Positions 1 to 13,799 of a DNA stretch of 64,000 nucleotides are shown in pieces. The stretch is from positions 2,664,222 through 2,728,221 of the forward strand of contig NW_017265137.1 in assembly GCF_001638985.1 (NCBI RefSeq), written 5' to 3'. Positions within the stretch are counted from its first letter, which is position 1. Every line of letters begins with the position of its first letter. The notes below the pieces were generated by a model that was not told the origin of the DNA, did no database searches, and was given only the letters and a program-made list of their open reading frames with translations. This DNA comes from Phycomyces blakesleeanus NRRL 1555(-). Taxonomy: Eukaryota > Mucoromycota > Mucoromycetes > Mucorales > Phycomycetaceae. Position numbers and translations under genes: made by a program.

Positions 1-1249
1 GAGCAAGTCCAGCCAGGACCTGACGAGAAGGACACTGGTTAATATCAACATAATGTCTAAGCATTGCAATGTAAGTTGTAGGCGAAGGGAAAGGAGACTG
101 TTTGGCTGCATGAATATCTCTGGCTTTGATCGATATGGCTTTGTTTAGCTTGTTCTTTAATCCAAAGAGTCTGGAGGTTTTCTCGACTGCGTCTTCACTG
201 TTTGTTGGCCAGATTCCAAGATGATCACCAGTTTCATAAACAAAGTTGGATCCAGAGATGTCAATTTCCAGGTGGAGACAGTGCCGGTTAGAGTCGTGAA
301 TCAGATCCTTGGAAGTAAATGGGGCAAGAAATGGGTTTTTAATGTCAAAGGTAGTTTGATCCCGGTTTCCGAGTTGCCCGTGGTATATATATTCAGGTTC
401 GATTTCTTCTTCTTCCACAATGTATTCGCTCATAATAGAATTGTCTGATGATTCAGAGGCACCGACAGCCTCCTTGATCAAAGGGCAAGCGTGTGTCTCC
501 CACTCGACATAGTGATCCTCTAAAGCATTATCGTCATCGCCTTCACCACGCTCTCCGATACGAGTGGCACCAAGACCTGTCAACTTTTTATCCAAAGCTC
601 GGGAAGCCTCATTAAAGAAGTTATAGGTGCTGTTGCCAAGTCCAAACATCATATAGTGGAGGTTCTTTAGTGGTTTGTCATCCGGAAGACCAGTAAACGT
701 GGGGTAGCTTGAATGCAGGAGATCCCAGAAGGGGAGGGTGCTGTCTGTGGGTTCTCCTTCACCGTATGTAGCTACTACAAATATAGCCAGGCTGTCTTCT
801 GGGAGCTTATCCAAGCACTTCATGTCGCATTGCTCCAGGTCAACCACAAGTGAATCGATACCGTAACGTTTCTTGCACTCTTTGCCTAATCGCTTGGCAT
901 ATTCTTCTGCATTTCCTGTTTGAGATCCGTAAAAAATGACAACTTTGCGGTCCTATAAATACATAGATTAATATTAAATTAATATAAAGTTCTTATTGTT
1001 TAAAACTCTATCTACGCTCCACGTTTTATTAATTTATAAACGTACCTGATTCTCCATTGCGTCCACGAAGTCCAAACCAGATAGTCCAATATCATTGCTT
1101 TGCAGGGGTGGATCGACAGACTTTTTGCTTTGCTTTGTTGATCCAAAAAAGTGACTCTTCGCAAGCCAGAGAGCAATTGTGCTCAGACTGGCTAGGCTGA
1201 CGAGAGCGAGCAAATGTTGGTTATTCAATGAGGCTGATCCGCTTTTCAT
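1..1249 (-). CDS. NADPH-cytochrome P450 reductase, N-terminal part (runs off window start)
   Basis: This is the ER-anchored diflavin enzyme that passes electrons from NADPH through FAD and FMN to cytochromes P450. Modelled as complement(1..952, 1046..1249). The intron has a CAG|GTACGT donor and ATAG|GAC acceptor, and the frame is continuous across it. The first exon gives a short leader and a hydrophobic anchor (around residues 10-26, LLALVSLASLSTIALWLAK). The second exon opens with the flavodoxin FMN loop YGSQTGNAEE, then VATYGEGEPTD and FGLGNSTYNFFN, and runs into the connecting domain. I chose ATG 1249 because it sits just before the anchor. An upstream in-frame ATG at 1336 would add a T-rich, low-complexity leader. 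About 385 residues are present, and the FAD/NADPH half lies outside the window. Family assignment is firm. Confidence 0.94.
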
Positions 1250-2505
1250 ACTTGAAATTAATAGAATTAAATATGTAAAGAGAGAGAGAAAACCAAAAAA
1301 AAATGAAAAAGAAGTAGAACACGAGAAAGCTGTCATTTTTATACGATTGTTTAAATTACCAGCAATTTTTTTGATGCAGCCAAGGGATGTTTCGGGTATG
1401 TACGGTTAAGATTAGCCGTCTTATTTTAATGCCAGGAACAACATAGATCCGATACAGAATGTGCAATATAGCAAATGAAGTTAAAACACGGTTCTTAAAA
1501 AAAAATCCAACAAACAAATGGCTGATCCGAATACCCATTTGAAGTAGTGAAAGCTCAGCATGATTAAAAAGTAATAGTAATGAAAATGAAAATGTCAAAC
1601 AAGCAGAGACAGTTATTGGGTTATTGGTTACAGAAAAAAAAACCGACCTTCTTATTTTAAGATATTTTTTTAACTCATTTAAAATGAAACTATTCAAATA
1701 GGCAATAATTTTCACCTTTCTTGAAAAGGAAAAAAAGGAAACTCTATTCCAACTCTATAGAACATGTAGATATGCAAAAAAAAACAGCGAACTGTCAAAA
1801 AGACAAGCACATAATTTTTAAAGCTTAAAATGATAACAATCTACCATGATTCCTGATGGGTTCCAAAGAAAATTAGATATCGAGACAATTGATGTATAAA
1901 TTCTATAATCGAATGCAACGAATCAAAAGTGGATACAATAATTATTTTTTATCTTTTTACAAGTTAAAGTAACAGACTCAATATCAAAATCGTCTCTATC
2001 ACTATAATCGTAAAAAATATCCATGTCTTTATCTTACATACACATTGAAAGAGTTGTTTCTGTAAGTTTGATTTTGATAATCATAGTAAGAAAACATTTG
2101 TATTATAGCAGAAACCAATTTTGTACTTCTTCCAAAACGTGGTATACTATCGAACCTATGATGTAGCTATTATTTTAGACACCTTTAATTGTGTTCTGAA
2201 AAACAATACTACACTATAGCTGGTAAAAAAAAAGTGAGATAATAATGGTGTAATCTTAAAGGCCTCCCAAAAATAACTTGTTTGAGCATAATTGAAAACT
2301 TATGTGTAGAAGCCATGGAAACCAAATCATGGTAGCTTCGAGTCACGTGCCAAGGTGATCTGCGGGGTCAGAAGCTTCAAAGGTAGGAGAGAAAGAGAGA
2401 ACCCAAGAGGGTGGCTGTGGAGTTAGGCAGACACACAAAGGGACTGGATCACCAAGCTTATTTATGCATACAAATCAACCATCTAAAGAAAAGGCGGCGC
2501 ACACA
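1250..2505. other. Intergenic region between divergent P450 reductase and Ada3
   Basis: AT-rich, with no supported gene. It must contain the promoters of both divergent genes. A 119-codon minus-strand frame at 1356-1715 is low-complexity and hydrophobic, and I do not regard it as coding. Confidence 0.5.
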
Positions 2506-4913
2506 ATGGAGAACGATCGTGTACATCAGTACAGTCCTCCAGTTGCAGTCTCAGCTTCTACTGCATCTCAATATCGTCACTTTTCTTCTACTGGACCTTT
2601 GGCTGCAGGAGGCATTCCGGGACCCCAAGATCTCTTGAACATCAAAGTCGACTTGGAAAACCTCTTGCCTGAAGCGGATGCGAGATTGCGTTTTTTAAGA
2701 AAGGATTCGAAATATCTTGAAAGAATTACGAAAATCCGTGATGATAAAAGTAAACTTTGAGGGTTATTTCTAGATGACCGTAATTGAAGGTTGTAGACTA
2801 ATCTACAACTTTGTATAGATACTCATCCTCAAAGAACATCCCCACCAGGAGCAAACGAAAATAATGTAGGCAATTCAGTGGGAAAACAAGATCAAGCAGC
2901 GAATGGTAAGATGGGCTTACCTGTAAGCCAACAATACTATGGCAGTTGTACATTTATAATATTTATATATCTATCTATCTATATATATGGCATACTTCAC
3001 TTTAGGCAAACATGTAAACTCAAATTCTCCAAAGTCAAAAATCCGTTCTGAGAGAGAAGCGTAGGTCATTGAGTTTAATACAAGTGTAGAGACTGGCTAA
3101 AAGAATAAGACTTGGACAGTGCATTGGCTCACTTGCGACGACATCATCGGCGGGATGAATCCAATCGAGCAAAAGAAAACCATGGGAAATGTAAATATCT
3201 TGCTACTCATTATCCCAACAATTTCTCTTACATAAAACACTTCTTGCAACAGCACAGCGTCCTGACTCATCTCATGCATTTGGAAAATCTCAAAGAAATA
3301 AAGGATCACGCTCTAGATCCCGAAGCATGTCTCCTCTCTCTATGCCTAATTTCCCCAGACCTTCAAAGCAACCACCGAAACCTCATCAAGTAAGTATCTG
3401 CTCCTATCAATCTTATGGTTTAGCAAGTAATTTTTGGATTATATTAAATTCATCGCAAAATATGTCTGCCTTTTCTTTCTAATGATATTATTTTGTAGGG
3501 CTCAAAGGCTAAAAAGAGAAAGCCAGATTCATATAAATCAGCTAATCAACGTGCTCCTCCACCACCTCCAGAGAGTCGAGTAAAAGAAGATCTTGGATTT
3601 GTGGTAGTTAAACCAAAGGATCAAGTGCCTGTTGCCAACTTTTGGGCTGCTGTAGAACCATGCTTTCGTCCATTGGCAGAAGAGGATCGGAACTTTTTAT
3701 TGGAACAAGTAAGGATACTTACTCTATGTTTGTTAAAACATCTTTTACACTTTATTTTATCTTATTTGCAAAACAAAAAACAAAAAAAAACAAAACGGTA
3801 TTGTAGGCTAATCACACAATATAAATAGAGTGACAACACTACGCCTTATATTATCCCAACTTTGGGCCGTCCATATAGCGAACTGTGGGCCGAAGAGGAT
3901 CATAACCTTGTACCTGCCCTAAGTAGATCGCACTCCCCAGCCTTGGGCTCCTCAACAGCAAGCTCTCGCCAGGGTTCGCACGACCACCTAGCAAATGAGA
4001 CTGGTGCACCCCCAGAACGACTCAAGTACCTCGTCTCCAAACACTCTCTTACTGATGATCATTTGAATACCCAAGATCTGAGCTGTGGTAGTCTAACGGA
4101 GCGACTGTTGAGCAGTTTAATCCGAGAAGATATCGTAGATCCTTCTGAAGCCCCGTTTCAACAGGACGCAGATGATGATTTTACGGGAGTGAGCACGGGC
4201 GAGAAAGATATAGAAATGCCAGGAAAGACCGTTTTAGAAATTCTGCCTTACCCACCACCAGAGATCGTGGATTTCGAAGAGAGACTGAGGCGAGAGTTAC
4301 GATATGCTGGACTACTAGGAGAGGATGATGTAAGGTTTACTTTTGAGCCTGTGTATGTGACCCTTATCTGACAAATTTAAATTACTATTCGGAAAATGTA
4401 CTCAGGTTGATTGGAATTCAAGAGAAGACGATGAAATATGTGCTGAATTGCGCAAGTCCTCTCGTGAATTGAAAGAACAAGTGGCTATGAATACATCCCG
4501 AAAAAAGAAACTTCTTGATATTGTGGATCGTCAACTTCAATACGAACAATACCGGCATGTACTGGACACTCTTGACACTCAAGTGGAGCAATGCTACATC
4601 AAACGATTCGTAAGTAAAAGAAATAAAGGAAGAAAGAGAAAAGAGAAAAGAGAAAAGAGAGGCCCATTTGCATATTGGAAATATTAATTATTATTATTTT
4701 TTATTGTTATTATCATTAAATTATAAACAGAGAACTCAAAAGTCTAAGAAGCGGAAAATGGCTTCCTCATCAAGACCATCTTGTCTATCCGAAAATGCGG
4801 TATACGCCATGGAAAAACGGCGAACTTGGATTAATGCTCTTGGTGGTATTTTCAAGGACAAGAACCTTATTATGCCTACCAAATCTATTTATGAAGAGAC
4901 CGAACAAGGATAG
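2506..4913 (+). CDS. ADA3: Ada3/Ngg1, histone acetyltransferase (SAGA/ADA) adaptor subunit
   Basis: Ada3 links Gcn5 and Ada2 in the histone-acetylating module of SAGA and ADA in the nucleus. Nine-exon model: 2506-2749, 2819-2905, 3006-3060, 3120-3190, 3253-3389, 3499-3708, 3829-4329, 4406-4609, 4731-4913, giving 563 residues and ending in TAG. Every exon junction keeps frame and has GT..AG ends. The middle is basic and low-complexity (RS-rich, proline run). The diagnostic Ada3 region is in the C-terminal half: TLGRPYSELWAEED, then LTERLLSSLIREDI, LPYPPPEIVDFEERL and a long charged helix through the KKRKM stretch. An in-frame ATG at 2464 would add 14 residues; I prefer 2506 but cannot exclude the other. 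Single-copy host gene with no sign of damage. Confidence 0.9.
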
Positions 4914-6164
4914 TCAATGTACATTTCTTTATCATTCTTGTTATTATTCTTCACTGTACATGTATTTCATTTATTATTCATCTTCTCCTCTTTTATATTG
5001 CAAGGCCTCCTATCCATTTTATTTCTATTATTATTATTTTATATTTATTGATACTACACACAAATAACTTTCTTCTGTAGAGTGGATGTTTGTCATCAGA
5101 GATAAGTGCTATTCATTTGTAACCAAAAGGTCAGAAACCTTTATCTTCAGAAGAAAAGGAATTTACCAGTGGCTACTTCATATTCGCCTTTTTATCGCTC
5201 ATCATTTGACAATCAACTACTCTTAAATATTTTCCTCATCAAATCCATCACAATCCTTACGGCCTCAGATTGAAAACTACATTTTGGGCTCCCATGATCA
5301 TTGCGATCTCGAGCCAGAAGAATTCTCATCAATGACAGATTGCATCTAATTTTAATATTGTTATTAAAATTTATTGTTTAAACCAAAATATAAATTCTTA
5401 CGTGTATGATGAGGAAGTAAAAGAGATTGAAAATGGGTAATTTCCAACTTTAGATTACGGTGTTGCTGATTGACTATCAGATGTCTGTTCAAATGGTCAC
5501 TCATATTTACTCAAGGTAAGCCAAGAGCATCAGAAATTATTCCTCAACTGTGTGTTGCTATTTTTTTTTCTTCACAAGTCAATCAAGTAACTTCAACATA
5601 GTCCAAGAGTCGGTATAACCCACGAGCACATTGAATTACGCGCTTCGTGAGTCTATATATACACATTTATATTTATATTGGTACTGTACTGTACTGTACT
5701 GTATTTTTTTTTTCTGTTTACAAAAAAAAAATAAAAAAAATTACCAAATACTGGCGCCGATTTAACAAAGAGAAAATATATAAAAGAAAAATCTTTAGCA
5801 CGAGAGCACTGGGAACTTTTTAAACTTTACTCAGACAGTAGGAGCTTATACACTGACCAATTAATGGCTATATAAAAGTCGGCACTTCGAATTAAAGAAA
5901 CTCAAAATAATTTTATTGGTTGTAATATGCTTTAAATTTTTTTTAAAAAATACATAGCGGAGTGCGCTACGATACATATGATAGCTGTCCATCTATACTT
6001 TTTACTCTAAAGTTATTTTCGAATGCAATACAATTTTTAATGTCTTTGAACTTCTTCCAACAAACAAGACCCCATATTAGATAAAAGTAGGTGTATAATT
6101 TATAAGTTTATTATTTTTAAGTGAATGATGCAAGATTTCTAAGAGAAAACAAATCTACTTATAT
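4914..6164. other. Intergenic region between convergent Ada3 and SERCA
   Basis: This is a 3'-to-3' gap with no supported gene. It holds AT-rich sequence, a short TACTG tandem run near 5684-5703 and homopolymer A/T tracts. It probably contains the 3' UTRs of both genes. Confidence 0.5.
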
Positions 6165-9100
6165 TTATTCCTTTTTCTCCTTGATGACCTTGGTTGGTGG
6201 AGAGATCCAGGTTCTAGTGACGAACTTGAGAATTTCATCAAGAATAATAACAGGGAAAGAGATCCAGAGAACAGCCTTCCATTCATCCAAGTTGAGGGGG
6301 ACAATTACAAAGAGGTTGGTGAAGAAAGGAACGTAGAGGATCATGAAGTGAAGGGCCATTGAAAGAACAATGGAAGCAACCAGATAAGGGTTGGCCCACA
6401 ATGGAAGTGTAAACAACGATTCGTTCTCACTCAAGCTACAGAACCAAAAAAAAATAACATCAATAATCAATACTTACATAATCCCCTCCTTTAATTCATG
6501 TATGTCTATTACCTGTTCATAGCATTGAACATTTCAATAACAACCAAAACTGACAAACTCATGGTAGTAGCCTTCATCGAAAACGTGTTGTTGAACATTT
6601 CGCAGCCAATCTCAGGGAAAAGTTCAGCACAGCTGTGGAAGTTTGACTAAAGCATAAAGTAATAAGCAAACTAATCATAAATCACAAATAATCCACAAGA
6701 CTTACAAGCTGATGGTAAGAGATCTGGGGACCGCCTTGGTAGAACATAAACCACCAAGCATAACCAAAGACAGTAGCAACACCAACATAAACACCAACAA
6801 CCATGTAACGGAAGAAGAGCCAGCCATCAATAAGAGGTTCATGACCACTACGAGGAGGGCGGCGCATGATATCATTATCGGGAGGATTGAAACCAAGGGC
6901 AGTAGCAGGAAGGCCATCAGTGACAAGGTTAACCCACAGGAGCTGGACAGGGATCAAGGCCTCGGGAAGGCCAAGCAATACAGTGAGGAAAATTGAAACA
7001 ACTTCACCAATGTTTGAGGAAATCAGATAACGGATAAATTGTTTGGTGTTGTTGTAAATACTGCGACCTTCTTCGACAGCCTTTTCAATAGTAGCAAAGT
7101 TGTCATCAGCAAGAACCATGTCAGCAGCGAGCTTTGCAACATCAGTACCGCTACCCATAGCAACACCAATATCAGCCTTCTTGAGAGCAGGAGCATCGTT
7201 AACACCATCACCAGTCATGGCGACAATTTCACCAAGAGATTGCAAGATTTCAACAAGCTGCTGCTTGTGGGCGGGTTCAGTGCGAGAGAAGAGGTTGGCA
7301 CGCTTGACAGCCTCCCGCTTTTCGGTCTGGCTGAGAGCATCGAATTCACGACCAGTATAACTCTTGCCTTGGAGATTCTCATCTTCACCAAAGACACCAA
7401 TCTTACGGCAAATGGCTTCAGCAGTATTCTTGTTGTCACCAGTGATCACAATAACGCGGATACCAGCAGTCTTACACTTTTCGATCGAGAGTCTGACTTC
7501 GGGGCGGGGGGGATCCATCATACCAACAAGACCGAGGAAAGTCATGTTGTTTTCATATTTTACAAACGAGGACTGTTCACGCAAATCAAAGGAGTTTGGC
7601 TGAATGTTATCGACCTTGGCCATACCGATACAACGCAGGGACAATGATGTACCATATTCAAGAATCTTCTTGTTCAGGACCTCGCGCAAAGCAGGGGTCA
7701 TGGGGAGGGGAGCAACAGCATCAGCAACAGCTACATAAGCACAGCGATCCAAGATAGATTCGGGGGCACCCTTTACATACAAAGTGTTGTCTGTGCCATC
7801 AGAGACAGCAACCGACATGGACTTGCGATCGCGGGTGAATTCAAGAGTAGCCACACGAGTGAACTGGCTGGCAAAGTAATCGTTACAGGCAGTGACACGC
7901 TGCTTCTTGGACAGAGAGGAAAGGCCTTGGTTGACAAGAGCATTGTCGGTGCCAAACTTCTCAACAAGGACTTGAAGAGCAGCCTCGGTGGGTTCGCCAA
8001 TGTTCTGGTGAGCGTCAGTGGTTTCATCGTAAGCGATTCTAGAGTCGTTGCAGAGAGAGCAGACCAAAGCAAGTTCGCGAGCAATAGGGTCGGTAGCCAA
8101 GACAGAGGTCAAGGCCTTGTTGGCTTCGTTAACAATGGTTCCGATGGGTGCATAGCTGGTTCCGGAAACCTGGAGTTCATCAAGTCTTCCAGTGCTGTTT
8201 CCGACTGTCAGAACACGAGATACACTCATTTGATTAGTGGTTAGGGTGCCGGTTTTGTCGGAGCAGATGACGCTTGTACAGCCAAGAGTTTCAACACTGG
8301 GGAGACTACGAACGATTGCGCCACGCTTGGCCATCTTCTTGGTACCAAGAGCAAGACAGGCAGTAATAACAGCAGCCAAACCTTCGGGAATAGCAGCCAC
8401 AGCCAAAGCTACGGCGATCTTAAAGTAGTAGACAGCACCTTGCATCCAGCCCTTGTGAGATGGATCGTTAAAGTGACGGATGTTGACGAGCCAGACGAGG
8501 ACGCAAATGACAGTGATAACCTTGGCAAGAGTGTCTCCAAATTCATCGAGCTTGCGCTTAAGAGGAGTCTTTTCAGAGATTTGGGATGAGATAGAGTGGT
8601 GGATGTCACCAATGGCAGTGGCAGATCCGGTTTGGACGACGATGGCGCGTGCTTTACCGAGGACACAGGTGGTGCCAGAGAAGACCATGTTGATCTGATC
8701 TTGCTTGACGGCGCCTGCATCTCTTATAGCTTCGGTCTCCTTGTTAACACTCACAGACTCTCCAGTAAGTAAAGCCTGGTCAATACGCAAAACTGTTGAC
8801 TGGATCGACAATACACGAGCATCTGCTGGTACTTTATCACCCACTGCAATATCAATAATATCTCCCGGTACTAATTCCTCAGCTCTCACACGACGCAACT
8901 GTCCATCACGGACTACCTTGGCTTCATCGGGAGAGTATTCTTTGAGAGCGTCAATGGCCTTTTCAGCGCTAGATTCTTGGAGAACACCAACGGTGGCATT
9001 GGCAATCAAGATCAACAAGATCACCATCGGTTCCACAAATGCAGTTGATGCTGCTCCTTCTTCATGCTCTTCGAATAAGGCGAGTATAAATGAGATGACG

Positions 9101-9353
9101 GCGGCTGAAAGCAGGATCAGTACAAGCTGATCCTGGAATTGTTCGAGGATCAGCTTCCACAAGGGTGTTGATTCTTCTTCGGGTAGTTCTAGAGATAAGA
9201 CAATAAGCGATCGTTCGCGCAGTTTTTAGAATTACCATTTTTTCCGTATTTCTTTTGTTGTTCAATTGCCTGTGCATTAGTCAACCCCTCTTGAGGGGTG
9301 ACTTGGAAGAAAGCACAGACTTCTTCCGGTGTCTTTACGAATGAATTGTTCAT
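6165..9353 (-). CDS. SERCA-type P-type Ca2+-transporting ATPase
   Basis: It pumps Ca2+ from cytosol into the ER lumen at the expense of ATP. Model: complement(6165..6435, 6513..6646, 6706..9188, 9236..9353), 1001 residues, stop TAA. All introns are GT..AG and keep frame. Visible landmarks: N-terminal actuator region, TGES at about 181-184, PEGL with the Ca2+-site glutamate at about 308, phosphorylation motif CSDKTGTLT with Asp about 350, then [17 protein letters not shown] in the hinge, followed by the C-terminal membrane helices. These spacings match animal SERCA almost exactly, which separates it from the Golgi PMR1 class. The C terminus ends KEKKE, which fits a KxKxx ER-retrieval signal. 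The frame is intact. Confidence 0.96.
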
Positions 9354-12300
9354 CACTCAAAGAAACCATTGCTCCACGTTTACGCAGAGGTAATGAATAT
9401 AGGCTAATAATTGAATCACCGACGTGGTCACACATTGCACCATGCCGCACCCCAACTCAAGTTTGGAGAGGTGTGCTTTGTTTCCCAGAAGGGTTTTCCT
9501 TTTCTTTAAAATGGCTTACTAGATTCTACAGTAAATTTGACAATAGAAAATCATATAATATTATGTCTTTCCTTTGTATTCTTACTCTCTTTGTTGGCAT
9601 TACCTTAAAATAAACAAAACGAGAAAAGGAGAAATGACTATGTGGTGGAGCGTGATTTGTTGGTTCATTTCTCTCTCAGCTCACAATCGACTGTAATCTC
9701 TCTCTCAAACCTTTTTTTATTTATTTATTTTTCAATGGCGCCCATTAGTAACCTTACGTAACATTACGACAATTCTTTTTGAATAATTGGTATATAGTTT
9801 TATTTTTTATTTCAAAAGATAATAATATATGATGAGGCGAGTTTCAATAAATAGCACAGTTCCGCTAATTAATACACACACACACAAGTATATATATATA
9901 TATATATATATATACATTATCAATGCTAGCTGTTATTGTACAAGCAATAACTAAACCCCCTCATACTATCCTTGGTACAACTTGTGCTGCAGGTGTTGTA
10001 CAAATGATTTTGTGAACAATAAATGCTTAGCGAAAGAGATCAGTTAGTGGGTCAATATTCTGTCAAAAAGGATAATAAAGCATTAACGTATAGACCTAAT
10101 ATATATAAACACAATGAATATAAATACTAATAATCTAGACATGAATGGTCCTCAAACTCACCAGTCAAGATATATATATATATATAAAGGAAGCGATAAT
10201 AAAATATGTCCCTCGTTTATATCACATTATATTCTGCAGATTCAAACATTAGTATCAGTATTTTGGTGTATGTATAGGTATGTGAGCATAAAATAAATGT
10301 ACAAGTTGTTGGATCAAATCTATATATAAAGAAAAAGGTGATCCATGTATCCAGAGCTATTAGATGCTTTGGTTCTTTTGAGGCTTGTATCAATAATAAT
10401 TAAAGTTACTAGACTATTATATATATTTTTAATTGCTGCGATGCCATTAATTCTAAAGTATTCAACATCTGACCAAGTATTATAGACTTTGTATATTTTC
10501 CAAAGAAAGGAGCAATAAAAAAAAAGAAGACAAACATTAAACGGCCAGTTGTCTTCCCAAGCCATTTTCGAGAATATGATTATATAAAACAAAGCGATAA
10601 TATTCCTCGCTCTTTATTCTTCTTAAAGGCTCACCAATTAAATCATATATATTATTATTTTTTGGAAAAGCAGAATATGACACTATATATCATGACTGAA
10701 CTTACAACCATGTAAAATACCGGGTCTATAAAGAATATATATGTCATGATGCTTTCTGCAAACTTTGGCGATCTCATGTACGTACTGTTCACACATACGC
10801 ATACACATACATACACACGAGCGCACGTACACACATCAATTAAGCAGGGATAGGTCAACTAGCAAGATATTGCTGGTAATCCATTTTAATTATACTCCAA
10901 TCATAAAAAAAATTCTTGGCATTTTAATACAAGAATATACTTTCAAGTACTAACATGACATTCAGATAAAAACTCGCAATACTTTGGCTAGGTTATATAT
11001 CAGTAGATGTCTATAAACCCAACGAATAGGCTCTTCAGTCTATAAAAAAATTAGCTTTTGCTAATGAGATGGGTGGTTCATCTTTATCCATATTTGGTCC
11101 GTGTAACATTAATTTAGTATCCGCCAAAAATACCTCTCGAAACCATAATTTCCCCACCATGCTTTTTTGTATCTTCCGAAAGTCGACTGGGTAGAACATT
11201 GCTGAGTAATCAGGTCTACTTTACTCAATAGTCGATCTTATAGAGGATATAGAGTACATAAAATAGAGGGAGTCAGAAGTATCCCTCTAAACACGTCTGT
11301 AAAATACACAAAAAAATAACAGTATTATGTGCGTGTGTATTACGGATGCCAAGATTCTCCTTGATATGTGTCTCTCTTTAGCTTGTTTTATTTTGGAAAT
11401 AAGGATATTTCTTTTCATCTTTCAATGGTACTCCTAAAAAAAATATTCTTTTTTGTTATAGGCACAGAACAAAACAGCTAGACTTCAACCTATTTCTTAA
11501 TTATACGCTCCAAAATAGGGCGGTTCAATAGTCTCATAAACTTTTTTTTTATTAGATTTACACTTTTTAGTTTGAATAACGTCCAATAATATCAGATTAT
11601 TTGTCTTTAAAATCTCTGAGTACCCTACTTTTAATTTTATTTTTAATTCTTGTAATTCCACTGCCATTATAAATATTAAAATATCTCTTTGTAAAATGTA
11701 ATCGCTTTTTTTTTGTAAAGAAAAGGCATCAATAAGAAAAGCGTGATTCGTTTTGAGAAAATTTGGTGAATAAATTCATAAAAGTCATATGTATATGTCA
11801 CCAAGTCATTGCGAATCGAAAGATCTCTTGAAAGAATATATGATAATTGGATATGGTGTTTATGTTAAATAACAATGCTTATACTGCGTAAAAATATATC
11901 TCTTTCACCGTTAATAAAATAGTTGAGATAGACATATCGTTATTAATATTAGAATTTAAAAAAATAGAACATAGAAAATATAAATGGCCAATATTACTTT
12001 TTTAATCTTTCAAACGCTTTTGCAAGCATGAGCTCTCGAATAAGTATTATCATGTCTATGGTCGTGACTAACGCAAAGTTGGTTGATCCAATACACAGTA
12101 TTCATTTATCAATATTGTTCCGTTGGGTCCAGCCGACCAAAAATTACTAGTATAAATATCAATAATATATCTCTCAATAGACCTTAACTTTCACAAGTTC
12201 AACTCTTCATTCTATTTCCTAAAGTCTATTTTCATAAACCAGCATCATTACATTTTCAAAGCCTATTCGACGTTAAAATATGTTTGCAAATATATACAGC

Positions 12301-12366
12301 TTATATACACAGATATAGCTCATACTAATAAAACAGAATACAGCTTGAAAAAAAGCCTTAAATCCA
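9354..12366. other. Long intergenic region upstream of SERCA, no gene seen
   Basis: AT-rich. It contains the SERCA promoter side (CT-rich tract near 9670-9710) and a CA/TA microsatellite at about 9878-9915. Short open frames here are composed of repeat-like or low-complexity sequence, and I see no conserved protein motif. Confidence 0.5.
9878..9915. repeat. CA then TA dinucleotide microsatellite
   Basis: A run of CA repeats is followed directly by about 13 TA repeats, ending near 9915. Confidence 0.85.
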
Positions 12367-13177
12367 TGAAACACTGCAACAAAGATGATGTTAATGAAGG
12401 ACTTTCACCTGAAGAACTTTAAGTAGCTTGGCTGACTTATGAAACCAATTATACAGAATGGACGACCGACGATTCCAAAGGAAAATCAAAAGAAGCATTG
12501 TACTCATCTGTAAGAGTATCATTTCTTGAGTATGGAATAGCCACTCGAAATAATAACGACATTCGTGCAAAAATTCAGAACTTTCGAGACAAATTCCAAG
12601 ACACATACAAATTTCTTCACAACACAGGGGAGGGAATTAAAGAGACCACGTTTTCTGATGATGTATCAGAAGCAAATATTAAATCGATAATACAAGGTAT
12701 ATATCCATATACTAAAAATAAAGGAAGAATTAATATATGGAATACTCTGATACAAATAAAGTCAAAAAATATTCAAGTATTACTATAACTTGTATGAGGC
12801 CATGCATTCCAGGCCATCAGCCATCCCTCCTGCTGAGATGATCTCAGAGAGCAACACAGATGTCGAAACAATACTACTTTCATATGCTCCTTCTGGTGTT
12901 GGTGCGTTGAAAGAAGTAACCCCGCAAGAAGAAGAGGAAACTAGTCGGTTATTAATGGAAGAATTTAAGCCAGAACGAAAAAGCCGTATATCCATTGCAT
13001 TCTCCTCTGCCACACAGAATCCAAAAAAAAAGAAGAAAAGTCCGGTGCACCATTGATGATGCATTCAATAATATAATCCGCCAGACAAGTGATATAGAGA
13101 AAGGACGAAGAGAGCAGATGTATCTTGAGAAGAAAAGGCTAGAGATTGAAAGAAAACGACTAGAGGATATAATTTAA
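12367..13177 (+). pseudogene. Decayed Myb/SANT-like or transposon-linked DNA-binding protein
   Basis: From ATG 12367 the frame reads an acidic leader and then a Trp-rich block (VAWLTYETNYTEW, NNDIRAKIQNFRDKF, TYKFLHNTGEG). It is interrupted by an in-frame TAA at 12418-12420. After about 12700 the frame is lost and picks up again near 12796. That segment contains an acidic stretch, EEEETSRLLMEEF and a KKKKK basic patch. A further frame change leads to a charged helix (about 13080-13177) rich in E, K and R. Tryptophan spacing followed by a C-terminal coiled coil is typical of Myb/SANT-like proteins that are multicopy in these fungi, but I recognise the type rather than a specific family. At least one stop and two frameshifts make it non-functional. 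Confidence 0.5.
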
Positions 13178-13790
13178 TAATATAAACATGTATTTTCAAC
13201 AAAACTAAAGCAGATTAAATAAAAAAAAAAGCAATTTATTTAAAAACAATTGCCTTTATTTTATCTCGTCTAGCTCTATAAGATCTCTGTACTAAAAAAT
13301 ATATATTATCATTTTTTTGTACCCATGATAGGTATAGTAGCATCATTACTTTGAGTGTAATTAATGTCAATGCTATGGTGTGTTCGGGGATAAATATCTA
13401 AGTTTTTAGGTGATTTTCAAAGTTCCATGACTTTTGCTACAGGCAAGTTATTGAGAATTGCTTAAACATGTTTTATAGGGAAGACTCTTCCGAATAACTC
13501 TTGTTTAAAAGATTCTCAAAACAAGGCTTGAATAAAAAGTCATGGACCTTCAAAGTCAAGAGGTATCAATAGAAAATAGTGGAGTTTCAGCTTTTTTTTT
13601 TAATATTGAAATGAAAAAGAGAGTCACTATAGCAACAGGTACATTTCAATGTTCCTAAGAAAGATGGTTGTGTAATGTAAAATACTATTTTTTCGATTTT
13701 CTTTCTATATATATCGGGAATTGAATATTTTACTATCGGAGTTTTCTTGGGGTAAAATTGAAAAGATTTCAAAACTTTGATGTTTATACT
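13178..13790. other. AT-rich spacer, no gene seen
   Basis: No supported feature. Contains A/T homopolymers. The 3' end may hold degenerate continuation of the remnant on the minus strand. Confidence 0.4.
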
Positions 13791-13799
13791 CGAACACAC

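Noticed and set aside
1356..1715. 119-codon minus-strand frame upstream of P450 reductase
   Set aside because: Hydrophobic, AT-driven composition in a promoter region, no family resemblance.
10320..10592. 90-codon minus-strand frame
   Set aside because: A small central part looks protein-like but there is no domain, splice support or neighbour context.
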